From Phoma sp. XZ068 (Eukaryota > Ascomycota > Dothideomycetes > Pleosporales > Didymellaceae), in contig RBKR01000016.1 of the NCBI GenBank assembly GCA_004835665.1, positions 248,001 through 312,000 on the forward strand: 64,000 bases of DNA. Reading direction: 5' to 3'. This document shows, piece after piece, positions 8,662-19,871 of this stretch. The stretch's first letter is position 1; every line of letters begins with the position of its first letter. Made by a program: the position numbers and the translations under genes. The notes beneath the pieces are model-generated. The model was given only the letters and a program-made list of their open reading frames with translations, had not been told where the DNA came from and ran no database searches.

Positions 8662-9990
8662 ATGCTACCTGAGAGAACACTGTCGGCCTCAGATATCCTC
8701 CCCCGCGCCTTACCCGGCCAAGACAATGGACAGCATGTCTCGTCCTCGCAGCCAAACCGTGAGTGAGCACCGGAAATTCCAAGCTTCTCTGACGTCCGTT
8801 GCATTGTCTAGACCCTCTGCGCAGCTGAAGCGTTCCAAAACCCAGCCGCCACTTGCCGGAACTCAAAAAAAAAACCATCCGCCAAAGGTAGCTACAAAAG
8901 GTTGCTATAGGAGAAAGAATGGGAACATGAAAACTGGGATAAAGGTCGAGTCTTGATCATTGACATTGAGGAAACCACCAATGGCCCCGTCGAGCTTCAT
9001 AGAGAGTTCAACAACAAAGAGAGCCTGGAGCTGTTTTACTTCAAGGACACGGCGAAGAGACTCAATACAAATGAGACAGTCAAGACGGGGGTAGTAGATG
9101 ATCCCGGATGCAAGAGGCAGCCAACGACAACAACACAGACTGCACGAACGGTAAAGCCGATGAGGACCACGCAACTGCGGCGACAGACGGAGACAGTGCT
9201 AAAGATACAACACACTTGCGACTGATCCACATGGAGAATGTGATGTGGGCAAAAGAGTTCTTTCGAGAGCAGTTCGGCATAGCCGCAAACAGTGAAATTA
9301 GGGGTACGATGTCGGACAAAAGCAACCAACTAGATCTTGCAAAGGTAGAAACCCTATACTGCGGGCGAAGACGTCTGGCGTGCATCACGATCCTCGGAGA
9401 AAGATCAAGCGTGCAGCTTTCCAATCCGATTGTCTGCGACTTTGGGATCTACAAAAGTCACAAGAACAGCATTGGCTTTTGCTTAGACATTATGGCGGCA
9501 ATGGCCAACAAACTCCTCGATGCAGAACCCGCACCGAAAGAATATCTGTTTATGGGCAGTCAAAATCTAAAGAAAGGCCAAAAAGCGATCCAGAGTTTAA
9601 AGCAACATATCAATTCTATCAGCAGTTGAGGCAGATGTACGATTTTGAAGACTTCGATGACTGGTTCGAAGACGCATACGATTCGCCCATCGATGAAAAT
9701 GAAGCCGCCGAATTTGACAACTGCAACACCATCGTCGTCTTCTCGGACATGAAAGAAACCAAGCTCAAGGGAACTTTGCTAGGCGCGCGAGACAAAGAAG
9801 AATCTCGGTGGAGGCTCCTGTTGGCTCATCGGAAGCAGAGTACAAAAAGGCTGGATGATAAATTCATCACAGCATGCATAGATTTTGTATGTTAAAAGAT
9901 ATCTTCGACACTATAGTTGCGAGCTACGACGATGTTGTTAATGCCTATAAGACACATGTTAATATATTAGAGGAGCAAGAGAAGCATTAA
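8662..9990 (+). pseudogene. Broken unknown gene at the edge of the AT-rich block
   Basis: A coherent protein can be followed through four successive frame segments. Segment 1 (about 8911-9107) reads EKEWEHENWDKGRVLIIDIE and on to LFYFKDTAKR. Segment 2 (9108 to about 9590) includes HLRLIHMENVMWAKEFFREQ, SIGFCLDIMAAMANKLLD and PKEYLFMGSQNLKKGQK. Segment 3 (about 9590-9887) reads SDPEFKATYQFYQQLRQMYD, FEDFDDWFEDAYDSP and KEESRWRLLLAHRKQS. Segment 4 (9889-9990) reads MLKDIFDTIVASYDDVVNAY and ends at TAA. Each change is a net shift of one base in the same sense, and no GT-AG introns fit. A possible start is the ATG at 8662 (MLPERTLSASDILPRAL) with an intron before 8911, but that splice is not in frame as I read it. 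The last segment is rich in acidic residues. It vaguely recalls fungal CorA-like cytoplasmic domains; that is a guess. The gene lies directly against the transposon block. Confidence 0.55.
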
Positions 9991-10364
9991 CCCAGCTTCT
10001 AGGTTAATATTAGCTAACTACCGTGTCTATACACTAAATATAAACTAATACTAAATATAATATACTCTATAGGTAAGTAGATTAACAAGTAAGTAGATTA
10101 CTTTTTACAAGCCTCTACTAAACCTTACTCTATTTTAGCCTATAACAACCTACTTTAGCGCTGTATTATATAGTACAGCCTAGAATATTATTTAGAGACT
10201 ACTTCTACCTCTTGCTTATATATTTATATATTATATCTTATCTAATTATACTATCTATAGTACCTTTAGAATAGCTTACCTACTTTAGTATATACCTACT
10301 TCTTTACCTTCTTACTATTACTATATACTCTAAACTCCTTTAGAGCTATTAATTACTAACTCTT
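9991..10364. other. Start of the AT-rich RIP block
   Basis: Composition changes within about 100 bases from balanced to strongly AT-rich. The first part still holds some CA and TG dinucleotides; from about 10,170 on they nearly vanish and TA steps dominate. I cannot assign the sequence to a known element. It ends exactly at the left end of a minus-strand LTR. Confidence 0.6.
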
Positions 10365-10847
10365 TATTAAGGTTATAAACTAAGTAAAGCTTATAAATAC
10401 TTCTAAGGTTAGTTCTCTAGAATAAGTACTAGTATAGAAGGGGTTAGTATAGATACCTAGTAAAACACTATAATAACTATAGGTTAATAATAAGTAGTAT
10501 AGATAGTTAATCTATCTAGCTTAAGAGTTAGGTTAAGTTCTAATAATAAAGTTAATTAATAAGGTTAAATATAATACTATAAGGGTTATATTTCTAATTA
10601 CTATATACTAAGAAGTATCTTATATTTCTTATAATATCCTATAAAGTCTTATAGAAGGCCCTATAGTTTCTATAAGTAGCTTATAGTTTTCTATAGAATA
10701 CTTATATAGTATCTTATACTATTTTATATTCTTAGTATAGTTTATTCTTATAGAATTATAGGATATTATATAGCTTTTCTAGCCCTATACTATTAATCTA
10801 TAACTATAACTTTATTATATTATACCTCTCTCTTTAAGATTATAATA
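10365..10847 (-). repeat. Chromovirus LTR, U3 type B
   Basis: This is the reverse complement of the 479-bp LTR of the element at 37,379-44,092, with the characteristic U3 type B block (repeated ATAGAA/CTATAG motifs). On the minus strand it begins TATTATAATC (from TGTTATAATC, RIP at the TG) and ends ACCTTAATA. It is the 3' LTR of a minus-strand element whose interior follows to the right. Confidence 0.75.
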
Positions 10848-11217
10848 CTATTCTCCTTCTTTATAGTTTATATTTTTATAAACTAATAAATAGTTTTCTA
10901 AAGTACCTAAGCTTAATATATAATAGAAACTTAAATTAATAATATTAGATATCTTACTATAGTTACTTATATATACTATACTAAGAAGAGCTTACTCTAT
11001 AAGATATTCTTTCTATATAAAAAGTATAAAAATTATAAATATAATAGAATAAAGAAGTATAAGCTTATAGAATTACCTATCTCTAAGTTCTCTAAGATTA
11101 ATAATAAGATATTATATTTAGAAGAAATAGAAGATAAGACTACTAAGGCTAAAAAAGCTATAATAGCTACCTTATAGGCTACTAAGGCTAAAAAAGCTAT
11201 AATAGCTACTTTATAGG
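10848..11217 (+). mobile_element. Relic of antisense frame, type B
   Basis: This is the region that lies between pol and the 3' LTR in type B chromoviruses. It is homologous to 43,250-43,613, here in the opposite orientation. Read on the plus strand it still shows the KKYKNYKYNRIK block and a charged end (LEEIEDKTTKAKKA). A unit of about 36 bases ending GCTATAATAGCTAC is tandemly duplicated (about 11,136-11,212). The segment is cut off at 11,217, where the type C LTR begins. Confidence 0.6.
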
Positions 11218-11745
11218 TATTAAGGTTGTATTCTAAGTAAAGCTTATAAATACTTCTAAGGTTAGTTCTCTAGAATAAATAAATATATAGTAGATTATAG
11301 AGAGTATAGATACTTAGTAAAACACTATAGTAACTATAGGTAATAATAAGTAGTATAAAGTAGACTGTCTATCTTAAAAGTAGGGTTATAGTAAGGAGTA
11401 TAGATAGTTAATCTATCTATCTTAATATATAGGTAGAGATTCTAATAATAAAGTATATTAATTAGGTTAAATATACTACTATAAGAGTAGTATTCCTAAT
11501 TACTATATACTAAGAAGATATATATAGTGCTTAGTATTGTAATAGCTACTAATTGCACTAATTATTAATTATACTAATTATACTAAGACTAATTATAATA
11601 TATAACTTTATATTATTACCTAAGTAGTAACTAATAATACTTATTATTTATACTTACTTATAATACTTTCTTCTATATAGTTTAACTATACTATACTTAG
11701 CCTATAATTATTAACCTTTATTTAGTATTCTCTAGAGTTATAACA
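11218..11745 (-). repeat. Chromovirus LTR, U3 type C
   Basis: This 528-bp minus-strand LTR runs, on its own strand, from TGTTATAACT to ACCTTAATA. The right-hand 300 bases of the LTR (R/U5 side) match the other LTRs, but the U3 is unlike types A and B. It is the 3' LTR of a minus-strand element that continues to the right. Confidence 0.7.
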
Positions 11746-12455
11746 CTATCCCCTTCCTATCTTAGCTTAGTCTCTTAAGCTTAGTTTATATAATATAGGT
11801 CTCCCCTTATTTAATAGTATATCCTCTTAATAATACCTAAACATCCTACTAAGTTAAGTTTAGCCTATTATTACTACCTATATAAATTTATTAAGTCCTT
11901 TAAAGAGATTATAGTAAAGAAGTGTTTAACCTATAAAAAGTATAAGTAAGTGTATAGAGTTTATATTTACTCTAGGAAATATAGTAAATATTTAAAGTAT
12001 AGGCAGTATTATAATATTTATATAATATAGTTAGAGTTTAAATATCTAAAGACTAAAAAAGAGAAGCTATAGGTATAGATAAAAGAAAGTTATAAAGTAT
12101 AAAATAAAGTACTTAAGGCCTCTAAGAAGGTATTAGAAGAGTTATAGATTATATATATATATAAAGAGTAGTTATATTAATAAATAAATTTACTTAATTA
12201 TTATATAGAGGAAGTAATTATAGTAGAGAAGTAAAGTATTATTAAGTAGGAGCTAGAGGAAGAGATAATTCTCTTAAAGGGTCCTTTAGATAGACTTAGC
12301 CTAGCCCTATTACCTAGTATATAGAGTATATTTAAAGAGTAGCTAATTAAGGCTTAGAAAGCTAATATAGCGCTTCCTAATTAGTCTTAAATTTCTTTAA
12401 TAGTTACTAGTAGTTTATAAGGTTTATAGAAGGTTTCTATATATTTTCTAAATTA
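11746..12455 (+). pseudogene. Antisense frame of type C element with Zn2Cys6-like pattern
   Basis: This stretch lies between the pol end (12,456 on) and the 3' LTR of a minus-strand chromovirus and is read on the opposite strand to pol. The frame is interrupted mostly by TAG or TAA where Gln or Trp would stand. At 11,923-12,012 it holds one cysteine codon and five tyrosine codons in the spacing C-x2-Y-x6-Y-x8-Y-x2-Y-x6-Y. With TGT or TGC mutated to TAT or TAC by RIP, this is the spacing of a fungal Zn(II)2Cys6 cluster. A Lys/Glu-rich, probably coiled-coil region follows (LKTKKEKL, KASKKVLEEL, then IEEVIIVEK). The zinc-cluster reading is an inference from spacing. Confidence 0.5.
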
Positions 12456-12953
12456 GGGTATCCTAACTACTTAACTAGATATTTATCCTTATATTCTTTC
12501 CTTTAATATTATATTATTTTTTTAACTTTTTACTTAGTTTTCTTCTTAACCTAGTAGTAAAAGTCCTTCTAGATTAGTATATTAGGGTCTACTAGTTCTA
12601 ATAGTAATATATAGAATATAGAGTATATTCTAGCATCCTATAGTAGTTTAAGTTAATAGTTTATAAGGCTAATTTGCCTAGAAATAAAAAATAGTCTAAC
12701 CTTAATATAATCTAGTTTTTTAATTAGTCTTTATATTTATAAGTTTTTTATAAGGAGATAGACTTTATCCCCTTCTTTTAGCTAAGGTGCTATTTTTCTT
12801 TTCTAATTAATATAAGAGATTGCTTATTATTAAGCTTTATTAATATTTTTAAGTAATTTCTAGTATACTTCCTTTAGTCTTTATACTAAGGTTATTACTA
12901 AATCTATTTAGATATTACTATTAAGAGATCTTATAAAGAAATTTAGGTATCTT
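12456..12953 (-). mobile_element. Minus-strand chromovirus fragment: chromodomain and integrase end
   Basis: This is the reverse complement of the integrase C-terminus and chromodomain region of the element at 12,954-19,871 (compare 18,200-18,740). It is the 3' part of pol of the minus-strand type C element. It is interrupted at 12,953 by the plus-strand element; the sequence resumes at 19,872 after a 5-bp duplication (ATCTT). Confidence 0.8.
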
Positions 12954-13501
12954 TATTATAATCTACTTATAACTAGCTAACTAGAATACTAATAGCTATA
13001 GATGCTAACAGCTCTAATATAATAATTATATAGGGCTTTCTATATAGTATAGTTATAGTATAGTTTTATTATAGGTTATATAATAAGCTTACTTCTTAGT
13101 AAGTAAGCTAGGTAGACTATATATAAGGGCTTATGCAGCTTATATTAAGCTTAGTAATCTTAGCTTACGTAGCTTATAGTAAGCTAGGTAAGCTACTATA
13201 ATTATTATAGTATATAGCACTTAGGAATATAACCCTTATAGTTTATATTTAACCTAATTAATATACTTTATTATTAGAATCTCTACCTACACGTTAAGAT
13301 AGACAGATTAACTATCTATACTCCTTACTATAACTTAACTTTTAAGATAGATAGTCTACTCTATACTACTTATTATTACCTATAGTTACTATAGTATTTT
13401 ACTAAGTATCTATACCCTCTATAATCTACTATATATCTATTTATTCTAGAGAACTAACCTTAGAAGTATTTATAAGCTTTGCTTAGAATATAACCTTAAT
13501 A
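12954..13501 (+). repeat. 5' LTR of chromovirus 1 (type A)
   Basis: 548 bp, starting TATTATAATC and ending ACCTTAATA; the original ends were TG...CA, altered by RIP. Differences from the 3' LTR that I checked are all transitions. U3 type A contains the AAGCTTA/TAAGCTA-rich inverted motifs near 13,090-13,200. Confidence 0.88.
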
Positions 13502-13559
13502 TTTTAAACACCTTAAAAATAAGTAATATATTAGAAGATTATATTATTAATAGCACCTC

Positions 13560-15480
13560 TACTATAACTAATATAGGACTAGTAAGTTATAGACTTAAGG
13601 TTGCTAAACTAGACCTTTACTATAGAGATTAATCTAAGCTTAAGGACTAGCTGCTCTAGTTTAACCTCTTCTTTACCTTCTAAGGTATAACTATTAATAA
13701 GGATTAAAAGGTTAAACTAGTAGCTTTCTATATATAAGGTAATGTATTTAAATAGATTAAGCCCTTTATGCAGAATAAAATAATTAACACTATATCTATT
13801 AAAGATAATATATAGCTTAATAATTTTAGACACTTTAAGGATAAGATTTAATAAATCTTTAGAGTCTTTAACGTACTAGTTATTACTAGACGCAGTATAT
13901 AGTGTATTTATTAGACTACTTTAGCTACTAACTATACTATAGAATTCTAGGCTTTAGCCTATAATATAGACTAGGATAATACTATACTAATAATAATGTT
14001 TTAATAAGGACTAAAGCCTAAAGTTAAGAAGAAACTTATATATACTAGTGCAAAGATTAACACCCTTAATAACCTTACTAGTAAAGCTATTAATATTAAT
14101 ATTTAACTCTATAAACTTTAATAAGAATTATATAATAACCTATATACTTAAGTTATAACCTAGTTACTTTAACTACTATATAACTAATAGTATAGTAACA
14201 CCTACTATAGAGGCTGTAGAAATAGCTATTACCCTAATATAGGATAAAGGATCTATAGTAATACCTAGAGTAGATACTATAGACCTAAGGTAATAAACTT
14301 ATCTAATATCTATAAAGAACCTACTACTATACTATATTAGAATAAAAAGAATAAAGGATATAATAATAGGAATAAGAGCAGGAACTACTATAATTATAGT
14401 AAGCTAGAATATTTTACTAAGAACTATTATTTAAAGAATAAGGTCTTCTAATAGATTAATATTATTACCTATACCTTATGTAATAAGAATATAGATACTA
14501 GTAAATAGAAAATTCTTACTAAAGAAATTAGACAACTTCTTATAGACCCTAAGCTAGAATATATATATAAGACTATACCTAGGATTCTAGAAGTCTACGC
14601 TAGGCCTAAGATACTATATTATAAATCTTATACTATATAGACTTTAGATTCTAAGGACAAGCTAATAATATAGGAGTATAATAAAAATATTAGGCAAGAT
14701 AATAATAAGTTATATAATACTGTCTATAGACAACTTACTCTAGAACTACTTAAAGAATATCTATAATATAATAGTAAGGAGCATCCTATGCTCTTATAAG
14801 CTATATAGAAAATAGAAGCTAAGCATATATAAGCCTACCTTTTATATAACCCTAACACCTTAAGCTAATTTAAGTAATAACTAATAAATAGCATATTATA
14901 GGATAAAGATTAGGCTAAAGAAATATTCTAGGAATAGGTAAAATAAAACTATATAATAGTAGCTAAGCTTAAATACTAGAATTGCAACCTACTATAAAAA
15001 GATAAACTAGACTTTACTTAACTAGCAATTACTCTATAAATATAAGTTACTATATTATATAAGATTAATAAATAAAATCTATTTTACTATAAAATATTAT
15101 AGGAGTAATACCTATATAATAGGTATAAGGAACACTATAATAAAAAAGTTAGATACTAAATATTCCCTATTAATATATAATAATATAAGGAGGAATAGTA
15201 TTAGTATATATAGGTATAATACTTAGATTACTTATTTAATAAGTATATATAATTATACTTTCTAGGGTATATACGCTCTAAAGATATTCTAGATATATAA
15301 ATAGTTATTAATAAAGCCTATAAAGAATATTAGTAGCAGCTATATATAAATAAGAAATATATATGCTATACTAGTAAGAAGAAAGTCTATAGATTTAGAC
15401 TAAAGTAGTATTTTTTAGGCCTATACTAACTAGCTCCTAGTATAAGACTATTAATACTATTAGAGCAGACTTACTTACTA
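13560..15480 (+). pseudogene. gag relic of chromovirus 1
   Basis: The former capsid-nucleocapsid frame is recognisable from pieces such as LKPKVKKKLIYTSAKINTLN and from the zinc knuckle remnant YYNYSKLEYFTKNYY at 14,386-14,430. Homologous knuckles in the elements at 38,781 and 55,639 each keep a different cysteine codon, which confirms the motif. The frame is broken by many TAG and TAA codons. The boundaries are approximate. Confidence 0.65.
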
Positions 15481-18400
15481 AACTACTAATCTTTATTAAT
15501 AAATAAAGATTTATAGTAATATTAGACTTAGAAGTAGAGAGTAGCTATATCTTAGAAGCTATAGTAAAACAAGCTAGACTCTAGTTATATAGAAAAGAGA
15601 TTACTTATATTCTTAGAGTAGCTAATAGGTAGTTAATACTAGATAACTTTATAGTTACTTATAAGACTAACATGCTATTAAAGTTAGAAAACTATAAGGA
15701 GGTATTTACCCTTAATATCTTTAGAATAGCTATCTATAATATTATATTAGGAATCCTCTAGTTATAAAAGTATAACCTAAGAATTAATTAAAAGATATCT
15801 AAGCTTTTATTTAGATATAGATATAGCACTACTATATTAGAACCTATATAGTTTATAATATAACTAGTAGATAAGAAGAAGATTAGTAATATTTCTTTAA
15901 ATAAGATATACTAAGATAGAGTAGTTAACTCTATAGATGCTAAATACCCTATAGGTTATAAAGTAAGAGTTAAGGAGAATAGTATACCTTCTAATATTCT
16001 AGATAAATATAAGAGTTATAAAGAACTCTTTTATAATAAGAAGACTATAAAGGTATTACTATAGTATAAACTCTAGGATTATAAGATTAGGCTTTAGAAA
16101 GAAAAGATACTAACTTTTAGGCTAATATATAGACTATTAGAAAAGAAACTCTAAGTACTTTATAAGTATATTAACAAGAACCTTAAGAAGGGATTTATTA
16201 GATAATTAGAATTACCTATAGGCTACTCTATTCTCTTTATACTAAAGAAAGATAGTAGTAACTAACTATATATTAACTATTAGAAACTTAATAATATTAC
16301 TATTAAGAATAGGTACCTATTACTAAATATATCTAAGCTATAAGATTACTTAGCTAGAGTATAATACTTTACTGCACTAGACCTACAAGGAGCATACAAC
16401 CTTATATATATAAAGAAAGGTAAAGAATAGAAAATAGTATTTAAAACCTATTATAGTCTTTATAAATATATAGTTATACTATTTAGGCTAACTAATACAC
16501 TAGCTATATATTAAGAACTAGTTAATAATATACTAAGAGTATACTTAGACAGGATAGTAGTAGCTTACCTTAATAATATCTTAGTATACTTAAAGATATT
16601 AAGAAAATATATTATCTATATAAAAGAAGTTCTTAACTGCTTAGGACAAGCAGACCTCTAACTTAAACTAAAGAAGTATAAATAGTATAAAGAAGAAGTA
16701 GAATTTCTTAGCTATATTATAGGAAGATATAGAGTTAAGATAAGTAAAAAGAAAATATAAGTTATTAAAGACTAGCTAACTCTAATAATAGTTAAAGGAA
16801 TTTAAGAATTTCTTAGGTTTATTAACTTTAACTAACACTTTATTAAGGACTACTTTAAGAAAGCTCTGCTACTTATAAAGCTTATATATAAGAATATACT
16901 ATTCTATTAGAAGTAAGAATAGAAAGATATATTCTAATTACTTAAGTAAGTATATATTAAGCTACTAATATTAGTTATATTTAGAAGTAATAAACTACTA
17001 TAAATTAAAACTAATACCTTAGGACTAGTATTAGGAGTATATATATTATAGAAATATAATAGCAAATAGTACCTAATTACCTATTACTTAAGAAAGTTTT
17101 CTAGACTAGAAGAATAGTATAATATTTATAATAAGGAACTAATAGTAATTATAGATATACTAAAGCACTAGTAAATCTATATAGAGAGCTACTTAGAACT
17201 TACTATCTTTATAGACTATAAGAACCTAGTATACTTTACTATAACTAAGAAGCTTAATAGCTAATAGGTATAATAGTTAAAATTACTAAGGTAATATAAG
17301 TTTAAGATAATATATACTCTAGAAAAGGATAATATAAGAGCTAATATACTAAGTTAATAATATAATCTTGTAAGAGAGAAAATAATTAAGGAATATACTA
17401 TTCTATAGGTGTATATAGATAGATTACTAGAACTATTCTAGTAGCTTAATAATATAATATAAGTTTAATAAGAATAATATATACCTATAATAGTACTAGA
17501 GGAACTTTAAATAGAAATTATTATATAATATTATAATAATCTGCTTTATAGACACTCTAGTATAATATAAACAATAGAACTTATTAGATAATACTATAAG
17601 TTTAGCTATATAAAGGATAAGGTTACTAAATTTATTAAGAACTATATTAATTATTAATAAAACAAGTATAGTACTTATATAAAGTATAGAGAAATGTAAG
17701 TAATAGAGCTACTAACAGCACTATAGATAAATATTATAATAGACTTTATTATATAACTACTAACCTCTAAAGACCTTATTATAGGATATACCTATAACTT
17801 AATCTTTATTATAGTAGATAGGTTTACTAAAGTAGTAGAAATAATACTATTTTAATATAGTTATACTATAGAGTAGCTTGCACAAGTGTTTCTAGATAGG
17901 ATTATCTATTACTATAGTATACTAGAATTAATTATTAGCAATAGAGATAAGCTTTTTATATTAAACTATTAGACTATACTTATAGCAGCTATTAGTACTA
18001 AGAAAAAGCTATTAACTATATATTATCTATAAACAAACAGATAAATAGAAAGAATAAATTAAACTATAGAAATATACCTAAGGATATATAGTAACTAGGA
18101 ATAAGACAACTAGGTTTTACTATTACCTATAGTATAAATTATATATAATAATAAATTATTAGAAGTAATAGGTATAATACTATTCTTTATAAATTATAGA
18201 AAATACCTAAATCTCTTTATAAGATCTCTTAATAGTAATATCTAAATAGATTTAGTAATAACCTTAGTATAAAGACTAAAGGAAGTATATTAGAAATTAC
18301 TTAAAAATATTAATAAAGCTTAGTAATAAGTAATCTCTTATATTAATTAGAAAAGAAAAATAGCACCTTAGCTAAAAGAGGGAGATAAAGTCTATCTCTT

Positions 18401-18735
18401 TATAAAAAACTTATAAATATAAAGACTAATAAAGAAACTAGATTATATTAAGGTTAGACTATTTTTTATTTTTAGGTAAATTAGCCCTATAAACTATTAA
18501 CTTAAACTACTATAGGATACTAAGATATACCCTATATTCTATATATTACTATTAGAACTAGTAGACCCTAATATACTAATCTAGAAGAACTTCTACTACT
18601 AGGTTAAAGAAGAGACTAAGTAGGAAGTTAAAAAAATAATATAATACTAAAAGAAAGGCTATAAGGATAAATACCTAGTTAAATAGTTAGGCTACTCTAA
18701 TATAGAAAATATATAAGAGCTAGTTATAAACTTTA
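15481..18735 (+). pseudogene. pol relic of chromovirus 1 (PR-RT-RNase H-IN-chromodomain)
   Basis: Recognisable blocks are: the reverse transcriptase core ALDLQGAYNLIYIKKGKE, then LFRLTNTLA, and AYLNNILVYL at 16,563-16,592 with the two catalytic Asp read as Asn; RNase H-like EFLRFINF and YLRKFSRLEE; the integrase core with the first catalytic Asp in IIIDFI (about 17,735), LIISNRDKLF (about 17,930) and the Glu-containing ERIN-TIEIYL (about 18,050); then VISYIN-KRKIAP, and at the end DKYLVKQLGYSNIE with Q standing for a stop at a Trp site, a chromodomain remnant. All are crippled by stops. Confidence 0.8.
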
Positions 18736-18739
18736 TAAA

Positions 18740-19323
18740 TTACTAATAACTACTAAACTTATTCTAAAGTTTATAGAGGTATCTAGTAAGTTAAGTATAG
18801 CCTATATTATAGGAGAATACTCTACTAGTATGTCTGCTATAGAGTAGTTTATCTCCTTAGTATAGACACCTTTACCTAACTCCTCTAACTTATTTACTAG
18901 GTACTTAGCCTTCTTTATAGCCCTATCCTTTACTTAAGCTAGGATTTTCTTATTATATAGTAATTATATAATTACTTTAGATAATAACTTTTTATCTTCT
19001 TCTACCTTTTTCTTATATTTAGCCTATATCTTGTCTAGAGACTCCTAGAAAAGGTTAATATATAGATGTCTAATATAGACATACTTAGTATATTTTAGAC
19101 AGTTTATAAAAGGTATAATAAAATAATTATAGCCTAAAGCAAAGCAATAATTATAAGAAATAGGTATAATAGTATTATAGTAATAGATTTTAATACTAAG
19201 ACATAGATGCTTTTAAGTAGCAGAGGATATAATAATATAATAGGAACTAAGTAGTAGTAGGGCTATACTTATAAAGAATAAGCTAATAAAACTTAAGGTA
19301 AGTTCTAGAGGAAGAGAGGATAG
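18740..19323 (-). pseudogene. Antisense frame of chromovirus 1, type A
   Basis: Between the pol end and the 3' LTR a conserved segment is best read on the minus strand. It has a tyrosine-rich (former cysteine) N-terminal part and a basic/acidic coiled-coil-like part (LDKIQAKYKKKVKKDKKL, then KAIKKAKCLVNKLEELSKGV in the copy at 34,480-34,680). The same segment occurs at 34,205-34,790 and 59,900-60,474, always next to U3 type A. Function unknown. Confidence 0.5.
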
Positions 19324-19871
19324 TATTATAATCTACTTATAACTAGCTAACTAGAATACTAATAGCTATAGATACTAACAGCTCTAATATAATAATTATA
19401 TAGAGCTTTCTATATAGTATAGTTATAGTATAGTTTTATTATAGGTTATATAATAAGCTTACCTCTTAGTAAGTAAGCTAGGTAGACTACACATAAGGGC
19501 TTATATAGCTTATATTAAGCTTAGTAATCTTAGCTTATATAGCTTATAGTAAGCTAGGTAAGCTACTATAATTATTATAGTATATAGTACTTAAGAATAT
19601 AACCCTTATAGTTTATATTTAACCTAATTAATATACTTTGTTATTAGAATCTCTACCTATATATTAAGATAGACAGATTAACTATCTATACTCCTTACTA
19701 TAACCTAACTTTTAAGATAGATAGTCTACTCTATACTACTTATTATTACCTATAGTTGCTATAGTATTTTACTAAGCATCTATACCCTCTATAATCTACT
19801 ATATATCTATTTATTCTAGAGAACTAACCTTAGAAGTATTTATAAGCTTTACTTAGGATATAACCTTAATA
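19324..19871 (+). repeat. 3' LTR of chromovirus 1 (type A)
   Basis: 548 bp, the same length as the 5' LTR, ending ACCTTAATA directly before the second copy of the ATCTT target duplication. Confidence 0.88.

Larger units (their letters stand above)
12954..19871 (+). mobile_element. Ty3/gypsy chromovirus 1, full length, RIP-degraded
   Basis: A 6,918-bp LTR retrotransposon with two 548-bp LTRs (12,954-13,501 and 19,324-19,871) and an exact 5-bp target duplication, ATCTT (12,949-12,953 and 19,872-19,876). Plus-strand remnants run in the order gag, zinc knuckle (14,386-14,427, its cysteines and histidine now tyrosine), protease, reverse transcriptase (catalytic Asp pair now Asn-Asn, 16,572-16,577), RNase H, integrase (about 17,550-18,400) and chromodomain (about 18,655-18,725). 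This order is diagnostic of Ty3/gypsy chromoviruses. Nearly all damage is C-to-T or G-to-A, and every frame is full of TAA and TAG. It is inserted in the integrase region of a minus-strand relative. It cannot encode working proteins. Confidence 0.9.
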
